DNA of 64,000 nucleotides from Algoriphagus sp. TR-M9 (GCF_027594545.1 NZ_CP115160.1:2737001-2801000); one strand, 5' to 3'. Shown: positions 35,570 to 45,187, counted from the first letter of the stretch. Numbers and translations: made by a program. The notes: generated from the letters alone by a model not told the origin.

Positions 35570-37012
35570 ATGAAACTTACTTATTTCTTTTCCCTTATCA
35601 CCTCATTCGCAGGTTTATTGAATCTTAGTTCCTGTACATCAAAAGTGGAGCAAAAAGCAGAAAATCCGCTTGAAACAAAACCAAACATCGTATTGATATT
35701 CGCGGATGATATGGGCTATGGTGACCTAGGGGTATATGGGGCCACTCAATGGAAAACTCCCAACTTAGATCAATTGGCAGCCGATGGGGTTCGCTTTACC
35801 CAGTTCTATGTTCCTCATGCGGTTTGCTCCGCATCAAGAGCTGCATTGCTCACTGGAGCCTATGCAAATAGACTGGAAATTTTTGGTGCCCTAGATCACT
35901 CTGCGAAACATGGGTTAAACCCTGAGGAAACTACCATTGCAGAAATGCTCAAGCAAAACGGCTATGCTACTGGAATGGTAGGAAAATGGCATTTGGGACA
36001 TTTGGCGCCTTTTCTACCTACGGAACAAGGCTTTGATTCCTATTACGGACTTCCCTACTCCAATGATATGTGGCCTCATCATCCAGAGGTTAAAGGTTAT
36101 TATCCTCCATTGCCTCTTTATAGAGATACTTCCGTCATAGACACCCTGGATGATCAGAGCATGCTGACGACTAATTACACCGAAGAGGCCATCAAATTTA
36201 TAGAACAAAATAAGGATGAGCCGTTCTTCTTGTACTTGGCACATAGCATGACTCATGTCCCCCTCTTTGTTTCTGATAAATTCAAAGGGAAGTCTGAGCA
36301 AGGTCTTTATGGCGATGTCATGATGGAAGTCGATTGGTCGGTGGGGCAGGTTAGGCAAAAATTAGAAGAGTTGGGTTTAGCAGAAAACACCATTGTGATA
36401 TTCACTTCAGATAATGGCCCTTGGCTTTCCTACGGAGGTCACGCAGGCTTGACTGCCGGGTTGAAGGAAGGAAAAGGAACCTCATGGGACGGAGGTATTC
36501 GCGAGCCGGGGATTTTTGTCTGGCCAGGTCATTTTCCTGCCGGAAAAGTGGAAACACAAGCAGCCATGACGATTGATATTCTGCCTACGCTGGCAGAGAT
36601 TACGAGATCGAAGCTCCCTGATCTACCTATTGATGGAAGAAGTATTTTGCCGATTTTGGAAGGAAAAGAAATGGAACCCAAGCCTTACTTTGCTTATTAC
36701 AACAAAAACGAGCTTCAAGCAGTGATTTACGGCAAATGGAAATTGGTTTTACCTCATACCTATAGAAGTATTCCAGAAGGAACTGAGATGCGAAATGATG
36801 GAATCCCCGTGAAATATCATATGCTGACTCTAGATAAAGCTGAATTATTCGATTTATCGCTTGACCCAAATGAAACTACCGATGTAGGAGCGGACAACGC
36901 TGAAATTCTTGCAAAAATGAACCAGTTTGCCGAAGAGGCAAGAGCAGATTTAGGAGATGCTTTGACCGAATCTGAAGGAACTGGCCTAAGAAAACATGGG
37001 AGGATAGAGTAA
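35570..37012 (+). CDS. Cys-type sulfatase (S1 family), lipoprotein
   Basis: A 480-residue surface or periplasmic lipoprotein (lipobox LNLSSC, Cys about residue 22) of the arylsulfatase family. The formylglycine motif is CSASRAALLTG with Cys86 and Arg90 (Cys-x-Ala/Pro-x-Arg); the metal-binding start NIVLIFADDMGYGDLG, GKWHLGH, the HVPLFVS loop and the DNGPW segment are all present. It hydrolyses sulfate esters and needs formylglycine conversion by an anaerobic or aerobic maturase, not encoded here. It is the last gene of the ROK/VCBS/PAP2-type operon and points to a sulfated substrate for the locus. There is no good terminator in the 167-base gap before the convergent oxidoreductase. Confidence 0.93.
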   Translation: MKLTYFFSLITSFAGLLNLSSCTSKVEQKAENPLETKPNIVLIFADDMGYGDLGVYGATQWKTPNLDQLAADGVRFTQFYVPHAVCSASRAALLTGAYANRLEIFGALDHSAKHGLNPEETTIAEMLKQNGYATGMVGKWHLGHLAPFLPTEQGFDSYYGLPYSNDMWPHHPEVKGYYPPLPLYRDTSVIDTLDDQSMLTTNYTEEAIKFIEQNKDEPFFLYLAHSMTHVPLFVSDKFKGKSEQGLYGDVMMEVDWSVGQVRQKLEELGLAENTIVIFTSDNGPWLSYGGHAGLTAGLKEGKGTSWDGGIREPGIFVWPGHFPAGKVETQAAMTIDILPTLAEITRSKLPDLPIDGRSILPILEGKEMEPKPYFAYYNKNELQAVIYGKWKLVLPHTYRSIPEGTEMRNDGIPVKYHMLTLDKAELFDLSLDPNETTDVGADNAEILAKMNQFAEEARADLGDALTESEGTGLRKHGRIE

Positions 37013-37179
37013 GCCTAATTGCTAAATCCTAGGGTATGATTATAGGGTTATTTGCCAGTAATGATTAAAGCCTAATAGCATTTGCGATCACTAACCTAAA
37101 GGCGGGGTCCTGCATTATCGGGAGGTTTTTGGTCTGCTGACCGGGTGAGTTAAGAATTATTGGACAGGTATCATTCCGT

Positions 37180-39045
37180 TTAATTGTGTTCTATTTCACC
37201 ATCCCAATTCACCTTTTTGGAAAATGGATCCAACATTTCATCAATAAGAACTGAAACCTGTGCTCTATTGAGGTGTAAATCTGCGCTAAAAAATCCTTCA
37301 AGTTCTCTTCTGTTCCAGGCCTGGGTAATTTCTGATAAGGAAGTTCCAGGCTTAACTACATCCATTAAGACCCGAAAACTTTGCCCTGTCAAATAGTCCC
37401 CAGAAGCTCCCCAATAGTCTTTCAACACAGGGTAAAATGGTCTTAACCCTTCAACTAATTCAAATTCTGTAACCAACCTATCCGGATAGAACCAAGTTTG
37501 ATTGGCCCACAAGTAAGGAACGCCTTCCCCTTTTAAAATCCCTGTTGCTCCGATTTTTTGCATAGCTACAAAATGATCCTCATCGGGTTTGGTGTCAATG
37601 AACGGCATGATGAAGGCTCCTTGGGATAAAAGCAAGGATTGAACATCCCGAATGGAAACCGCATCCAGACTTTTCCCTTCTTTTAAAGCAACTGCTGCCA
37701 AAACACCTGCGGCTTGCCCAATTCCCAGGACTACCGGCTGAAGACGGGTAGCGCCATTGACAATATTGGATACTGAAATACTTTTTTCCGCCAAAATCAA
37801 AGCCGGATGCCCTTTTGGAACTAGTGAACCCAGTGGCAGATTGTAAGAGGGAACTCTGATTTTGATGAAGTCGATTGCAGGGGCTTCACGGTTTTTTTTA
37901 TGGTGATGGTCTATGGTATAATCTCCTACTGCCACACCGGTACGGTAAAGTGGCGAGGGCGCATTATAAGGGCTCTTCACAAAAGGCAAAGTAAAATCCA
38001 CTAAGCCCTCAAAACGTCTTGATTCCCTGTGATACGGAATCATCGGCAAATCATCTGCTGTAGGATATTCCTCCTCAGCGATGCCCAAATGCTTAAAACC
38101 CAACTCATGCTGGATATAATAGACAAATCGGAGACTCGCCTGCTTGGCATCTTCTAGGGCTGTTTCTCGCTCCTCTGGACTTTTTTCTATAATGTTCAAA
38201 TAGTAATCATTCCCACAATTCGGCCAATTGATCATGTATTTACCATTGGGAAGTTTTCCATAATTGATCATTTTCTGGCAATCAGAAACCGCCTCCTGAT
38301 CTGTAATCGGGTCAGAATGAGCACATGCACAATCAAATTCTGTAGGATCATAATTCTCTGGTCTAGCAATGGTCTTATCTGCACCCTTTCCATAATCCTC
38401 CAGCGTCACCACATAAGTCAGGTCCTGAATGATATCATTACTTTCTGCTGGCGCAAAGCTTTCACCGATCTCATCTCTTGCATCCATCCCAATACGGTAG
38501 GGTAATCCTTGGGCAGCAGCTACGTCTCCCAATTCTGTGGCATCAATCAACATGGAAGAAAAAACTTCGGTTAATTTTCCATTCTTGCTGTAAGAAACCT
38601 TCCAAAGCCCATTCGAATAATCTGCTGTTACCCAGGTGCTGCTCAGAGAGATCGTCAATGGATTAACGGCATTAGCCATCTCCAGTAGGATTTGACTGCC
38701 CACCTTCGGTTCAAAAAGTGTATTGCTCACCCATCCAGTAGCTAATTTTTCGGCCCCTCCATAATGAGCTTCAAGTCTGGATTTAAACTCTCCCCAAATC
38801 CCAGAAGGAAGCCTATGATTTCCATCTATCGCTGACACTCCTGCTGAGGTCAGCATTCCCCCCAGCCAGGGAGTAGCTTCTAGGATCAAAGTTTTGACGC
38901 CTAATCTACCTGCAGCGATCCCGGCCGAAGTGCCACTTGCCCCTCCCCCGACGATAATCAAATCGTATTTTTCTTGGCCAAAAGCAGGCCATGACAAATG
39001 TAAAAAGACCGCAATAAGTGAGGTGAACAGCAATTTGATTCTCAT
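37180..39045 (-). CDS. Exported FAD-dependent oxidoreductase
   Basis: A 621-residue protein with a Sec signal peptide (MRIKLLFTSLIAVFLHLS, cleavage near AFGQ) followed at once by a Rossmann FAD motif IIVGGGASGTSAGIAAG and ILEATPWLGGM. The central part resembles the FAD-dependent oxidoreductase family that Bacteroidota and Planctomycetes carry in sugar-degradation loci (GxGQAAGVLAAVAL near residue 445 is the second dinucleotide-contact segment). The C-terminal 120 residues form an added domain. A Sec rather than Tat signal means FAD must be bound outside. It overlaps the upstream ROK gene by four bases and lies downstream of the SusC-SusD pairs. The substrate is unknown, possibly a sugar or polyol. 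Confidence 0.82.
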   Translation of the reverse strand: MRIKLLFTSLIAVFLHLSWPAFGQEKYDLIIVGGGASGTSAGIAAGRLGVKTLILEATPWLGGMLTSAGVSAIDGNHRLPSGIWGEFKSRLEAHYGGAEKLATGWVSNTLFEPKVGSQILLEMANAVNPLTISLSSTWVTADYSNGLWKVSYSKNGKLTEVFSSMLIDATELGDVAAAQGLPYRIGMDARDEIGESFAPAESNDIIQDLTYVVTLEDYGKGADKTIARPENYDPTEFDCACAHSDPITDQEAVSDCQKMINYGKLPNGKYMINWPNCGNDYYLNIIEKSPEERETALEDAKQASLRFVYYIQHELGFKHLGIAEEEYPTADDLPMIPYHRESRRFEGLVDFTLPFVKSPYNAPSPLYRTGVAVGDYTIDHHHKKNREAPAIDFIKIRVPSYNLPLGSLVPKGHPALILAEKSISVSNIVNGATRLQPVVLGIGQAAGVLAAVALKEGKSLDAVSIRDVQSLLLSQGAFIMPFIDTKPDEDHFVAMQKIGATGILKGEGVPYLWANQTWFYPDRLVTEFELVEGLRPFYPVLKDYWGASGDYLTGQSFRVLMDVVKPGTSLSEITQAWNRRELEGFFSADLHLNRAQVSVLIDEMLDPFSKKVNWDGEIEHN

Positions 39046-39905
39046 GTAACTGGGTTTTCATTAATTTTCAAACAAGCTCCTAGTAGTGCAGAATTCTCAC
39101 CAAGCTCGGAGATTTTAAGTGAGACGGGATAGCCCATGGTATCTAAATACTCCTGAGTAGCCGGTAAAAAATACTCGGATGCCAAACTGACCTTTCCTCC
39201 TAAAACTACTCCTTCGGATTTTAGCCTAATGAGATAGGGAAATAAAAACTCACCTAAAGCACGACCGAATTTTTCGAAAATAGCCTTACGAACTGACGCC
39301 TCGACATACTCTGAAAAAAGCCCTTTCACTCCTTTGATCTCCAACCCAAACTGATGTAAAGCCTCCTTGACAAACCATCCTGTGCCAAGATAATCTTCTG
39401 CTATTCCATCCCGAAATGGCGCAGCCCACAGCTTCGCATCTTTTACAACATCTTGCACTTTGATGGCTGATCCTAGTCCAGTCCCTAAAGTCACACCTAG
39501 TGAATGATGAACGTTTCTTCCAGCTCCGGCGTAGCTTTCACCTGCAAGAAATGCCTCCGCATCATTGATAAAACAAATTTGTTTTTCTGCGATATCCAGG
39601 CTGTTAGCGAGCAATTCCCTCACGGAAAGTTGGTAGAGTGAAGCCATCTTGCCTTGGTCCCTGATCAGCGAAACCCCATTCTCATAGTCAAAAGGCCCTG
39701 GCATTGCGATTCCGATATACACATTTTTAGCACCTTGAGATGAAGACTTGATCACATTTGACCATTCACGAATTATATCTTCTTTTCTTCCAAATGTATC
39801 GACGGCGGCTTCACAAAAATCTGAAAAGGAAGCTGATTCAGATTTTAAATGCACTTTTGCAGCGGAGATATGAGAACCTCCTATATCAACTCCTATTTTA
39901 ATCAT
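39042..39905 (-). CDS. ROK-family sugar kinase-like protein lacking the zinc motif
   Basis: A 287-residue ROK-family protein. It has the N-terminal phosphate-binding loop GVDIGGSHISAAKV, AMPGPFDYENG and the catalytic Asp in CFINDAEAF, followed by GVTLGTGLGSAI. The zinc-binding CxCGxxGCxE motif and the preceding GHxx His of typical glucokinase/NagK-type ROK proteins are missing; the region instead reads PFRDGIAEDYLGTGWFV. Such zinc-less members exist and may still phosphorylate a sugar. There is no DNA-binding domain, so it is not a regulator. It overlaps the FAD oxidoreductase by four bases (ATGA) and is downstream of the SusC-SusD pair, with a terminator between. Confidence 0.82.
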   Translation of the reverse strand: MIKIGVDIGGSHISAAKVHLKSESASFSDFCEAAVDTFGRKEDIIREWSNVIKSSSQGAKNVYIGIAMPGPFDYENGVSLIRDQGKMASLYQLSVRELLANSLDIAEKQICFINDAEAFLAGESYAGAGRNVHHSLGVTLGTGLGSAIKVQDVVKDAKLWAAPFRDGIAEDYLGTGWFVKEALHQFGLEIKGVKGLFSEYVEASVRKAIFEKFGRALGEFLFPYLIRLKSEGVVLGGKVSLASEYFLPATQEYLDTMGYPVSLKISELGENSALLGACLKINENPVT

Positions 39906-39937
39906 TTAGTGAAATTTTCAAAAGCTCCAATTTAGCA

Positions 39938-39975
39938 TAAAAAAAGAGGCTTTGGAACAGTCCAAAGCCTCTATC
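39938..39975 (-). terminator. Rho-independent terminator of the first SusC-SusD pair
   Basis: A perfect 12-bp stem (agaggctttgga with tccaaagcctct) around an ACAG loop; on the minus strand it is followed by eight T. It lies 30 bases past the SusD stop and separates the pair from the ROK/FAD genes. Confidence 0.93.
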
Positions 39976-40004
39976 AACTATTTTAAATGGATGATTCTCA
40001 ATCT

Positions 40005-41600
40005 TTAGTTATCCCACCATACCGTAGTAGTCCAGGTATCTCCACCCATGCTGGAAATCGCATTGGCTAGGTTTTCCGGATTGGTAGTACTCTCTGATGA
40101 AGGGTAAAGCTGTCTTCTTGGGATTTGGCCCTGGGAGAAATTACCGGTGTAATTAACCGGAGTAAGTTCTGGGTATCCAGATCTTTTCCAATTGTTCCAA
40201 GACTCTACGAAATTAGCTAAAATCCCTGTAGTAGCCCAAATCTGCTCATTGATCATTTGAAGTGAAGCTTCAGCACTACTGGTATCCAATGGATTGGCAG
40301 CTACAAAAGATGCTGCATCAGAAGCAGACACACTTGCTCCACCAAATTTGCCGATGGTAACCATCGCAGCTTCAAGGCCCGCTTCATAATGCTCAGCTGC
40401 TGACATAGGCACCGAGTATCCTCTGGCCGCTGCATCTGCTAGTAAAAACTGGATTTCAGCGTAAGTCAGGATGAACACAGGTGCATCTCTATCTCTATAG
40501 ATGGCGGTAGGCCTAGAGTAATTCCCAATTGGCGCCAAGTCATCACCACTTCCCGTTCCTCCTGGATAGTTTGGTGCATTAGATACGTCCGTGGCACCGC
40601 CTCTTAGGTCATAGCCATTAGGAAGCCCCAACTGATCTTCAGGAGCGTTATTACCCGGCTCCGTACTTCTGTTTCCAGCTAAGCCAGCCACTGGAACTTC
40701 AGCAATAACCGAAAGCCTAGGATCATCATTTGCTTTTAGGAAATTGATCAACTTATCAGACCAGCGAACCTCATATACATCATCAGTTACATTCAACGCA
40801 TTGGCACTGGAGTTTGCATATCCGTTTGCCTGATCGGAAGCCAGTACCGCTTCATCATCGGTAGAGCTGAATACGCCTCCAGCGATTGCTTTTTGAACAT
40901 AAGACTGAGCTGAAGCTGGATCTACGTCTACCATTCTCATGGCCATTCTCAGCATAATGGAATAACCTAGTTTCTTCCACTTGGTCAAATCTCCATCATA
41001 CAGCACGTCATTTCTGATCGGGTCACCAGATTCATTGATTGAGCTTAGGGCTGATTCTAAGTCAGACAGCATTGCCATATAGGCTTCCGACTGCGGATCA
41101 TATTTTGGCTGGGTAATGCCTTCCTCTGCCAGCAAAGCTTCAGAATATGGCAAATCACCATAAATATCAGAGACAAATGAAAGCGTAAGTACTTTCCAGA
41201 TCTCTCCTACGGCAACTAAATTAGAATAGCCTTTTTCTTCAGCCAGTTTCTGCATTTGATAGACTCTAGATGCAGAAGAATACCCGTCATTCCAGACACT
41301 TTGTATATAACTATTGGTACTTCCAGATGCCACATACTTATCCGCATTGGAATAATAGTTTGCCCCACCGGTAGAGGTGGAAGCCATCACTTGTACCCAC
41401 ATGCTTTGAAACAGGATGGCTCCGGTATAGCCGGTCATCATGTTACTATAGTTGGCAGATACAGTAGGCAAAATCAAGTTGGGGTCGAAAACTTCCCCAT
41501 CCGCACGGTTAGGATCAGTATTGATCTCTGCAAAGTCACCATCGCAACTAGAAGCCACCAATAATACACCCGTAAGGATTATGCTTATATATTTTTTCAT
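40005..41600 (-). CDS. SusD/RagB-family surface lipoprotein (pair A)
   Basis: A 531-residue outer-membrane lipoprotein (lipobox VASSC, Cys at residue 19) of the SusD-like_2 type, with the usual DFAEINTDPNRA opening. It caps its SusC partner and binds the imported ligand. TPR-like helices fill the middle (for example WKVLTLSFVSDIYGDLPYSE, about 134-153); the C-terminus has the family's QIPRRQLYPSSESTTNPENL segment. It begins 1 base after the SusC stop and is co-transcribed with it. The nutrient (sugar, peptide or other) cannot be deduced. Confidence 0.94.
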   Translation of the reverse strand: MKKYISIILTGVLLVASSCDGDFAEINTDPNRADGEVFDPNLILPTVSANYSNMMTGYTGAILFQSMWVQVMASTSTGGANYYSNADKYVASGSTNSYIQSVWNDGYSSASRVYQMQKLAEEKGYSNLVAVGEIWKVLTLSFVSDIYGDLPYSEALLAEEGITQPKYDPQSEAYMAMLSDLESALSSINESGDPIRNDVLYDGDLTKWKKLGYSIMLRMAMRMVDVDPASAQSYVQKAIAGGVFSSTDDEAVLASDQANGYANSSANALNVTDDVYEVRWSDKLINFLKANDDPRLSVIAEVPVAGLAGNRSTEPGNNAPEDQLGLPNGYDLRGGATDVSNAPNYPGGTGSGDDLAPIGNYSRPTAIYRDRDAPVFILTYAEIQFLLADAAARGYSVPMSAAEHYEAGLEAAMVTIGKFGGASVSASDAASFVAANPLDTSSAEASLQMINEQIWATTGILANFVESWNNWKRSGYPELTPVNYTGNFSQGQIPRRQLYPSSESTTNPENLANAISSMGGDTWTTTVWWDN

Positions 41601-41601
41601 A

Positions 41602-44600
41602 TTAGTTCAATTTGAAATTAAGATTAAACCCAAAAGATCTGGTGCTAGGTAGGTTACCACCTTCTATACCTGTATAGTTGATGTTAGAACCAAAACTAGC
41701 TTCTGGGTCAATATTGTCTGCCTTGCGCATCAGAATAGCTAAATTTCTAGCTACAAAGGATACATCAAGCCCTTTCAATACCGGTGTATTTCCGAACCAT
41801 TTTTCCGGGAAGGAATACCCCAATGTTAATTGTCTCAATTTGATGAAATCACCATCTACTACACTGGTGCTGGTAACGTTTTGGGCTAAAGCTCTGTAGT
41901 ATTCCTCTGCTGGAGCAGTCACTCCATCATTGGTCACACCACCTTCTCTTCCTTCTAAGGTTACTTGATTCAAACCTCTAAAGATGGAGTAAAACTCCGT
42001 TGCCGAAAGGACTTTATTGCCAAAGTTGTAATCAATCAGGAAGGATAGTGCGATGCCTTTATAATTGAACTCGTTATTCCATCCTCCATAGAGGGTAGGC
42101 AGAACCGTACCCATATTGATCAGCTCCCCTCTCACTGGAAGGCCTGCTTCGTCTACTTGTATAGTTCCATCCTCATTATAGGCATAATCATAGGCTCTGA
42201 TTTGTGGGCCGGCTTCTCCCACCACGAATGCTGTCACCGCATTTCCCAGTGTACCTCTATTTTGACCTAGGTTGATAGGATTATTATTCGGATCTGTACT
42301 TAGGATTTTATTTTTCACACTGGACATATTGAAGGAAGATCTCCACATGAAATTCGGTGTTTGTACAGGTGTACCTGTCACCAAAACCTCAAGACCTTTG
42401 TTACTGGTAGACCCTGTAGCCACTACTGAGCTGTTGAATCCAGAGGTGATGCTGAGGTTAGCATTCATGATCTCATTGTGTGTCTCTTTCTGATAGTAAG
42501 CGACATCAAACGCCAGGCGATTGTTAAAGAAACTCAAATCCAAACCGAACTCAATTTCACTGGTAGTAAATGGTTTCAGATTCAAATTTGGAAGCGCTGT
42601 AGGAGAAGAACCTGCAGGTACGCCGTTGTAAGAGTTTGCAGAGGTATAATAAAAGGTACTCTGATAGGCATCAAAAGGCTCTCCACTGGTCACTGCATAC
42701 GAAGCTCTTAATTTACCAAAATCAAGTGCTGGCATATCGATCAACTGATCAAACACAAATGCTGCAGCCACTGAAGGCGAGAAGATACTGTTATTGTCAG
42801 TAGGCAAGGTACTGTACACATCGTATCTACCAGTGGTAGTCAAGGTTAATATGCTGTTGTAACCAATACCTAAGGAATAATATCCTGAGTGTACCTCCCG
42901 CTCATCGTAATCATAAGATCTGGAGAAAGTCTCCACGTTGAAAGGTGAGTAAAGATATGGAAGCACAAATCGGCTACCTCCAACTCCCACAGTTTCAAAC
43001 TTATTATTCCGCATATTGACACCGGCCAGGGCGTCTAGATTCCATTTTTCATTCAGATCAAATGTAGCCCCCAAAATACCATCAATGTTAGTCTCTGATC
43101 TCTGGCTTTGGCCTCTACTGTTCAGGTTTCCCTTTAGGTCTCCGGTGTATGCCAAGCCGTATGGGTCTACACTGAAGAAGTCATCATTCGAGGCGTCATT
43201 TCCTAATCTCACCATGGCATAGATGTCATCTGTGAAATTATATTTGGTGGAAATCGCTGAGATAGTACGCTTTCTACCTAAATCATTGATTCCTTGATTA
43301 ACGATAAAATAAGGGTTCGTCACGTAGATATCATCACTGAAAACCGTTTCTGCACCAGTCTCCGGATCAAAACCAGGGGCAAAAATTCCCTGGCTGATGT
43401 TTGGGGCCAATAGCAAGAAGTTGTTTGGGTTTTTAGGTCCGTCACTGAGGTTAGGGACATTTGTAGACTTCTGGTCAATGTAATTGATCATGGCAGTGAC
43501 ACTCAGCTTGTCTGTAATGTTTTGTTCCACATTTAGGTTAATGGTCAATCGATCCACTCCACTGCTTGGCACAATAGACTTTGCATCCAGATTGGAAACA
43601 GACATTCTAAAAGAACCATCCTCTCCTAGTCCTTTGGAAAGTGAAACTGTATTGGTAAAGTTAGTGCCGGTTCTATAAAAATTGATGTATCCATCACTGG
43701 TAGGGGAATAAGGATACTGATTGCCATCAAAACCAATGACTGAACTTCCGTCCATCATAGCTCCCCAGGCCAACCTTCCTGTGGACTGAGCGTCGGTAGC
43801 TGTGGCAGGTTTAGCCCCCCCTGTACCTTGCCCATACACCTGCTGAAAATCGGTAAAGTCTACTGGATCTTCTACCATATAGTTCATGGTGTAGTTCAAG
43901 GACCAATCTCCGCCTTTTGCACCTTTCTTGGTCGTGATCAGGATCACGCCGTTAGATGCTCTGGATCCGTAAAGTGCAGAAGCAGCCTGACCTTTCAGTA
44001 CGGTCATGGTCTCAATATCGTCCGGGCTAAGGTTTCCTATCCCATCTCCACTATCAGCTCCTCCCCATTGACCAGCAGATCCTCTTTGGGTATTGTCCAT
44101 AGGGATACCATTGATTACATAAAGGGGAGACCCTGTACCACTGATACTTGGCAGACCTCTCAAGGTAATCTTGGAAGTTCCTCCAGGGCCGGAATTTGTT
44201 CCTTTCACCACTAAGCCTGCCACGCGGCCGGCCAGTGAATTGGCAACGTTGGTTTCTCTGGCTTGAGTCAAGGATTCACTCCCCACCTCAGTTACAGAAT
44301 ACCCTAGCGTTTCTTTTTCTTTACTGATACCCAGGGCCGTTACTACGACCTCGGATAGTTCGCTGGCATCTTCATCCAGCACCACATTCAGTTCTGTTTT
44401 ATCTCCTACCGCTATCTCCTGTGGAGCATAACCGATAAAGGAAAAAACCAACACTGAAGATGAACTCACAGACAGGGAGAACTGGCCATCTACATCTGTA
44501 GTGGTCCCAGTCTGGTTACTTTTATCCAGGATGGTAACTCCTGGCATAGGCAAACCGTCAGACGATGAAGTCACGGTACCTCTGAGCACCCTATTCTGGG

Positions 44601-44667
44601 CTTGAGCAATGGCCGCCAGGCCAAAAATCAAAACCAGAGTAAATGCAATTGGTAGCAATTTTCTCAT
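41602..44667 (-). CDS. SusC/RagA-family TonB-dependent outer-membrane transporter (pair A)
   Basis: A 1021-residue TonB-linked transporter. It has a signal peptide (MRKLLPIAFTLVLIFGLAAI), a carboxypeptidase-regulatory-like domain (about 26-115, GVTILDKSNQTGTTTDVDGQ), a plug (about 120-245, with LQG-like GLPSISGTGSPLYVING) and a long beta-barrel ending in Phe-type strand residues (FGFNLNFKLN). No N-terminal signalling (FecR-interacting) extension is present. With SusD it imports an oligomer or small ligand using TonB energy. The leader upstream is about 460 bases long and AT-rich. The N-terminal 120 residues are similar to the second SusC in the window (46803-50111), suggesting an old duplication of the pair. 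Confidence 0.95.
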   Translation of the reverse strand: MRKLLPIAFTLVLIFGLAAIAQAQNRVLRGTVTSSSDGLPMPGVTILDKSNQTGTTTDVDGQFSLSVSSSSVLVFSFIGYAPQEIAVGDKTELNVVLDEDASELSEVVVTALGISKEKETLGYSVTEVGSESLTQARETNVANSLAGRVAGLVVKGTNSGPGGTSKITLRGLPSISGTGSPLYVINGIPMDNTQRGSAGQWGGADSGDGIGNLSPDDIETMTVLKGQAASALYGSRASNGVILITTKKGAKGGDWSLNYTMNYMVEDPVDFTDFQQVYGQGTGGAKPATATDAQSTGRLAWGAMMDGSSVIGFDGNQYPYSPTSDGYINFYRTGTNFTNTVSLSKGLGEDGSFRMSVSNLDAKSIVPSSGVDRLTINLNVEQNITDKLSVTAMINYIDQKSTNVPNLSDGPKNPNNFLLLAPNISQGIFAPGFDPETGAETVFSDDIYVTNPYFIVNQGINDLGRKRTISAISTKYNFTDDIYAMVRLGNDASNDDFFSVDPYGLAYTGDLKGNLNSRGQSQRSETNIDGILGATFDLNEKWNLDALAGVNMRNNKFETVGVGGSRFVLPYLYSPFNVETFSRSYDYDEREVHSGYYSLGIGYNSILTLTTTGRYDVYSTLPTDNNSIFSPSVAAAFVFDQLIDMPALDFGKLRASYAVTSGEPFDAYQSTFYYTSANSYNGVPAGSSPTALPNLNLKPFTTSEIEFGLDLSFFNNRLAFDVAYYQKETHNEIMNANLSITSGFNSSVVATGSTSNKGLEVLVTGTPVQTPNFMWRSSFNMSSVKNKILSTDPNNNPINLGQNRGTLGNAVTAFVVGEAGPQIRAYDYAYNEDGTIQVDEAGLPVRGELINMGTVLPTLYGGWNNEFNYKGIALSFLIDYNFGNKVLSATEFYSIFRGLNQVTLEGREGGVTNDGVTAPAEEYYRALAQNVTSTSVVDGDFIKLRQLTLGYSFPEKWFGNTPVLKGLDVSFVARNLAILMRKADNIDPEASFGSNINYTGIEGGNLPSTRSFGFNLNFKLN

Positions 44668-45131
44668 AGTACTTGCTTAATTGTTAGAAATAATTGGTGA
44701 ATTTTTAATAAACTATCAAAGGCCAGAGGCCTTACCGGAATTTTCATTTGCTTCAACGCAAACTATTAATTCAATCTTCTACAAAATGTAGATCCTATAG
44801 TAGGTTAGTGGGTTAATTCCCTATAAAGCTAGAAAAAAGAAATCTGTATCAAAAAATTAAACTGTATTTTTTATTGAAAAAAAGCAGTCTTAATATAAAT
44901 TTTCCGTTAAGTTCTAACTTCATTTAAGATTTTTTTCCACGAATAATCTTAACCATTTAATTGAAAGACAGTTATTTCAATCATTCAAGCGGGATTAAAG
45001 AAAAAAATGCAATTCAAAGACATGAACTAAGTCCAACGATGGATTAAGCAATCAGAAAAAACCTATCCCACTTTTAAATTTGAAGCAAACCAACAGCTTT
45101 GATCTGATTGGTAAAACAATGTTTGGAAGGG
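44668..45131. other. AT-rich leader of SusC pair A
   Basis: About 460 bases without a gene, rich in A/T, between the pair B terminator and the pair A SusC start. It contains a 7-bp perfect inverted repeat at 44960-44981. No promoter matching TTG-N19/20-TAnnTTTG was found. Confidence 0.6.
44960..44981. promoter_or_regulatory. Inverted repeat in the SusC-A leader, candidate operator
   Basis: ATTGAAA (44960-44966) and TTTCAAT (44975-44981) form a perfect 7-bp repeat with an 8-base spacer. It could be a regulator binding site, but the region is AT-rich and chance pairing is possible. Confidence 0.3.
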
Positions 45132-45167
45132 CAAAAAAAAGAGGCTATCTCAGGATAGCCTCTTTTT
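45132..45167 (-). terminator. Rho-independent terminator of the second SusC-SusD pair
   Basis: A 9-bp stem (gaggctatc with gatagcctc), TCAG loop, extended by A/T pairs, with a run of T on the minus strand. It resembles the pair A terminator in stem sequence start (agaggct), in keeping with related transcript ends. Confidence 0.9.
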
Positions 45168-45187
45168 AAATTTAATTACTGTTTGAA

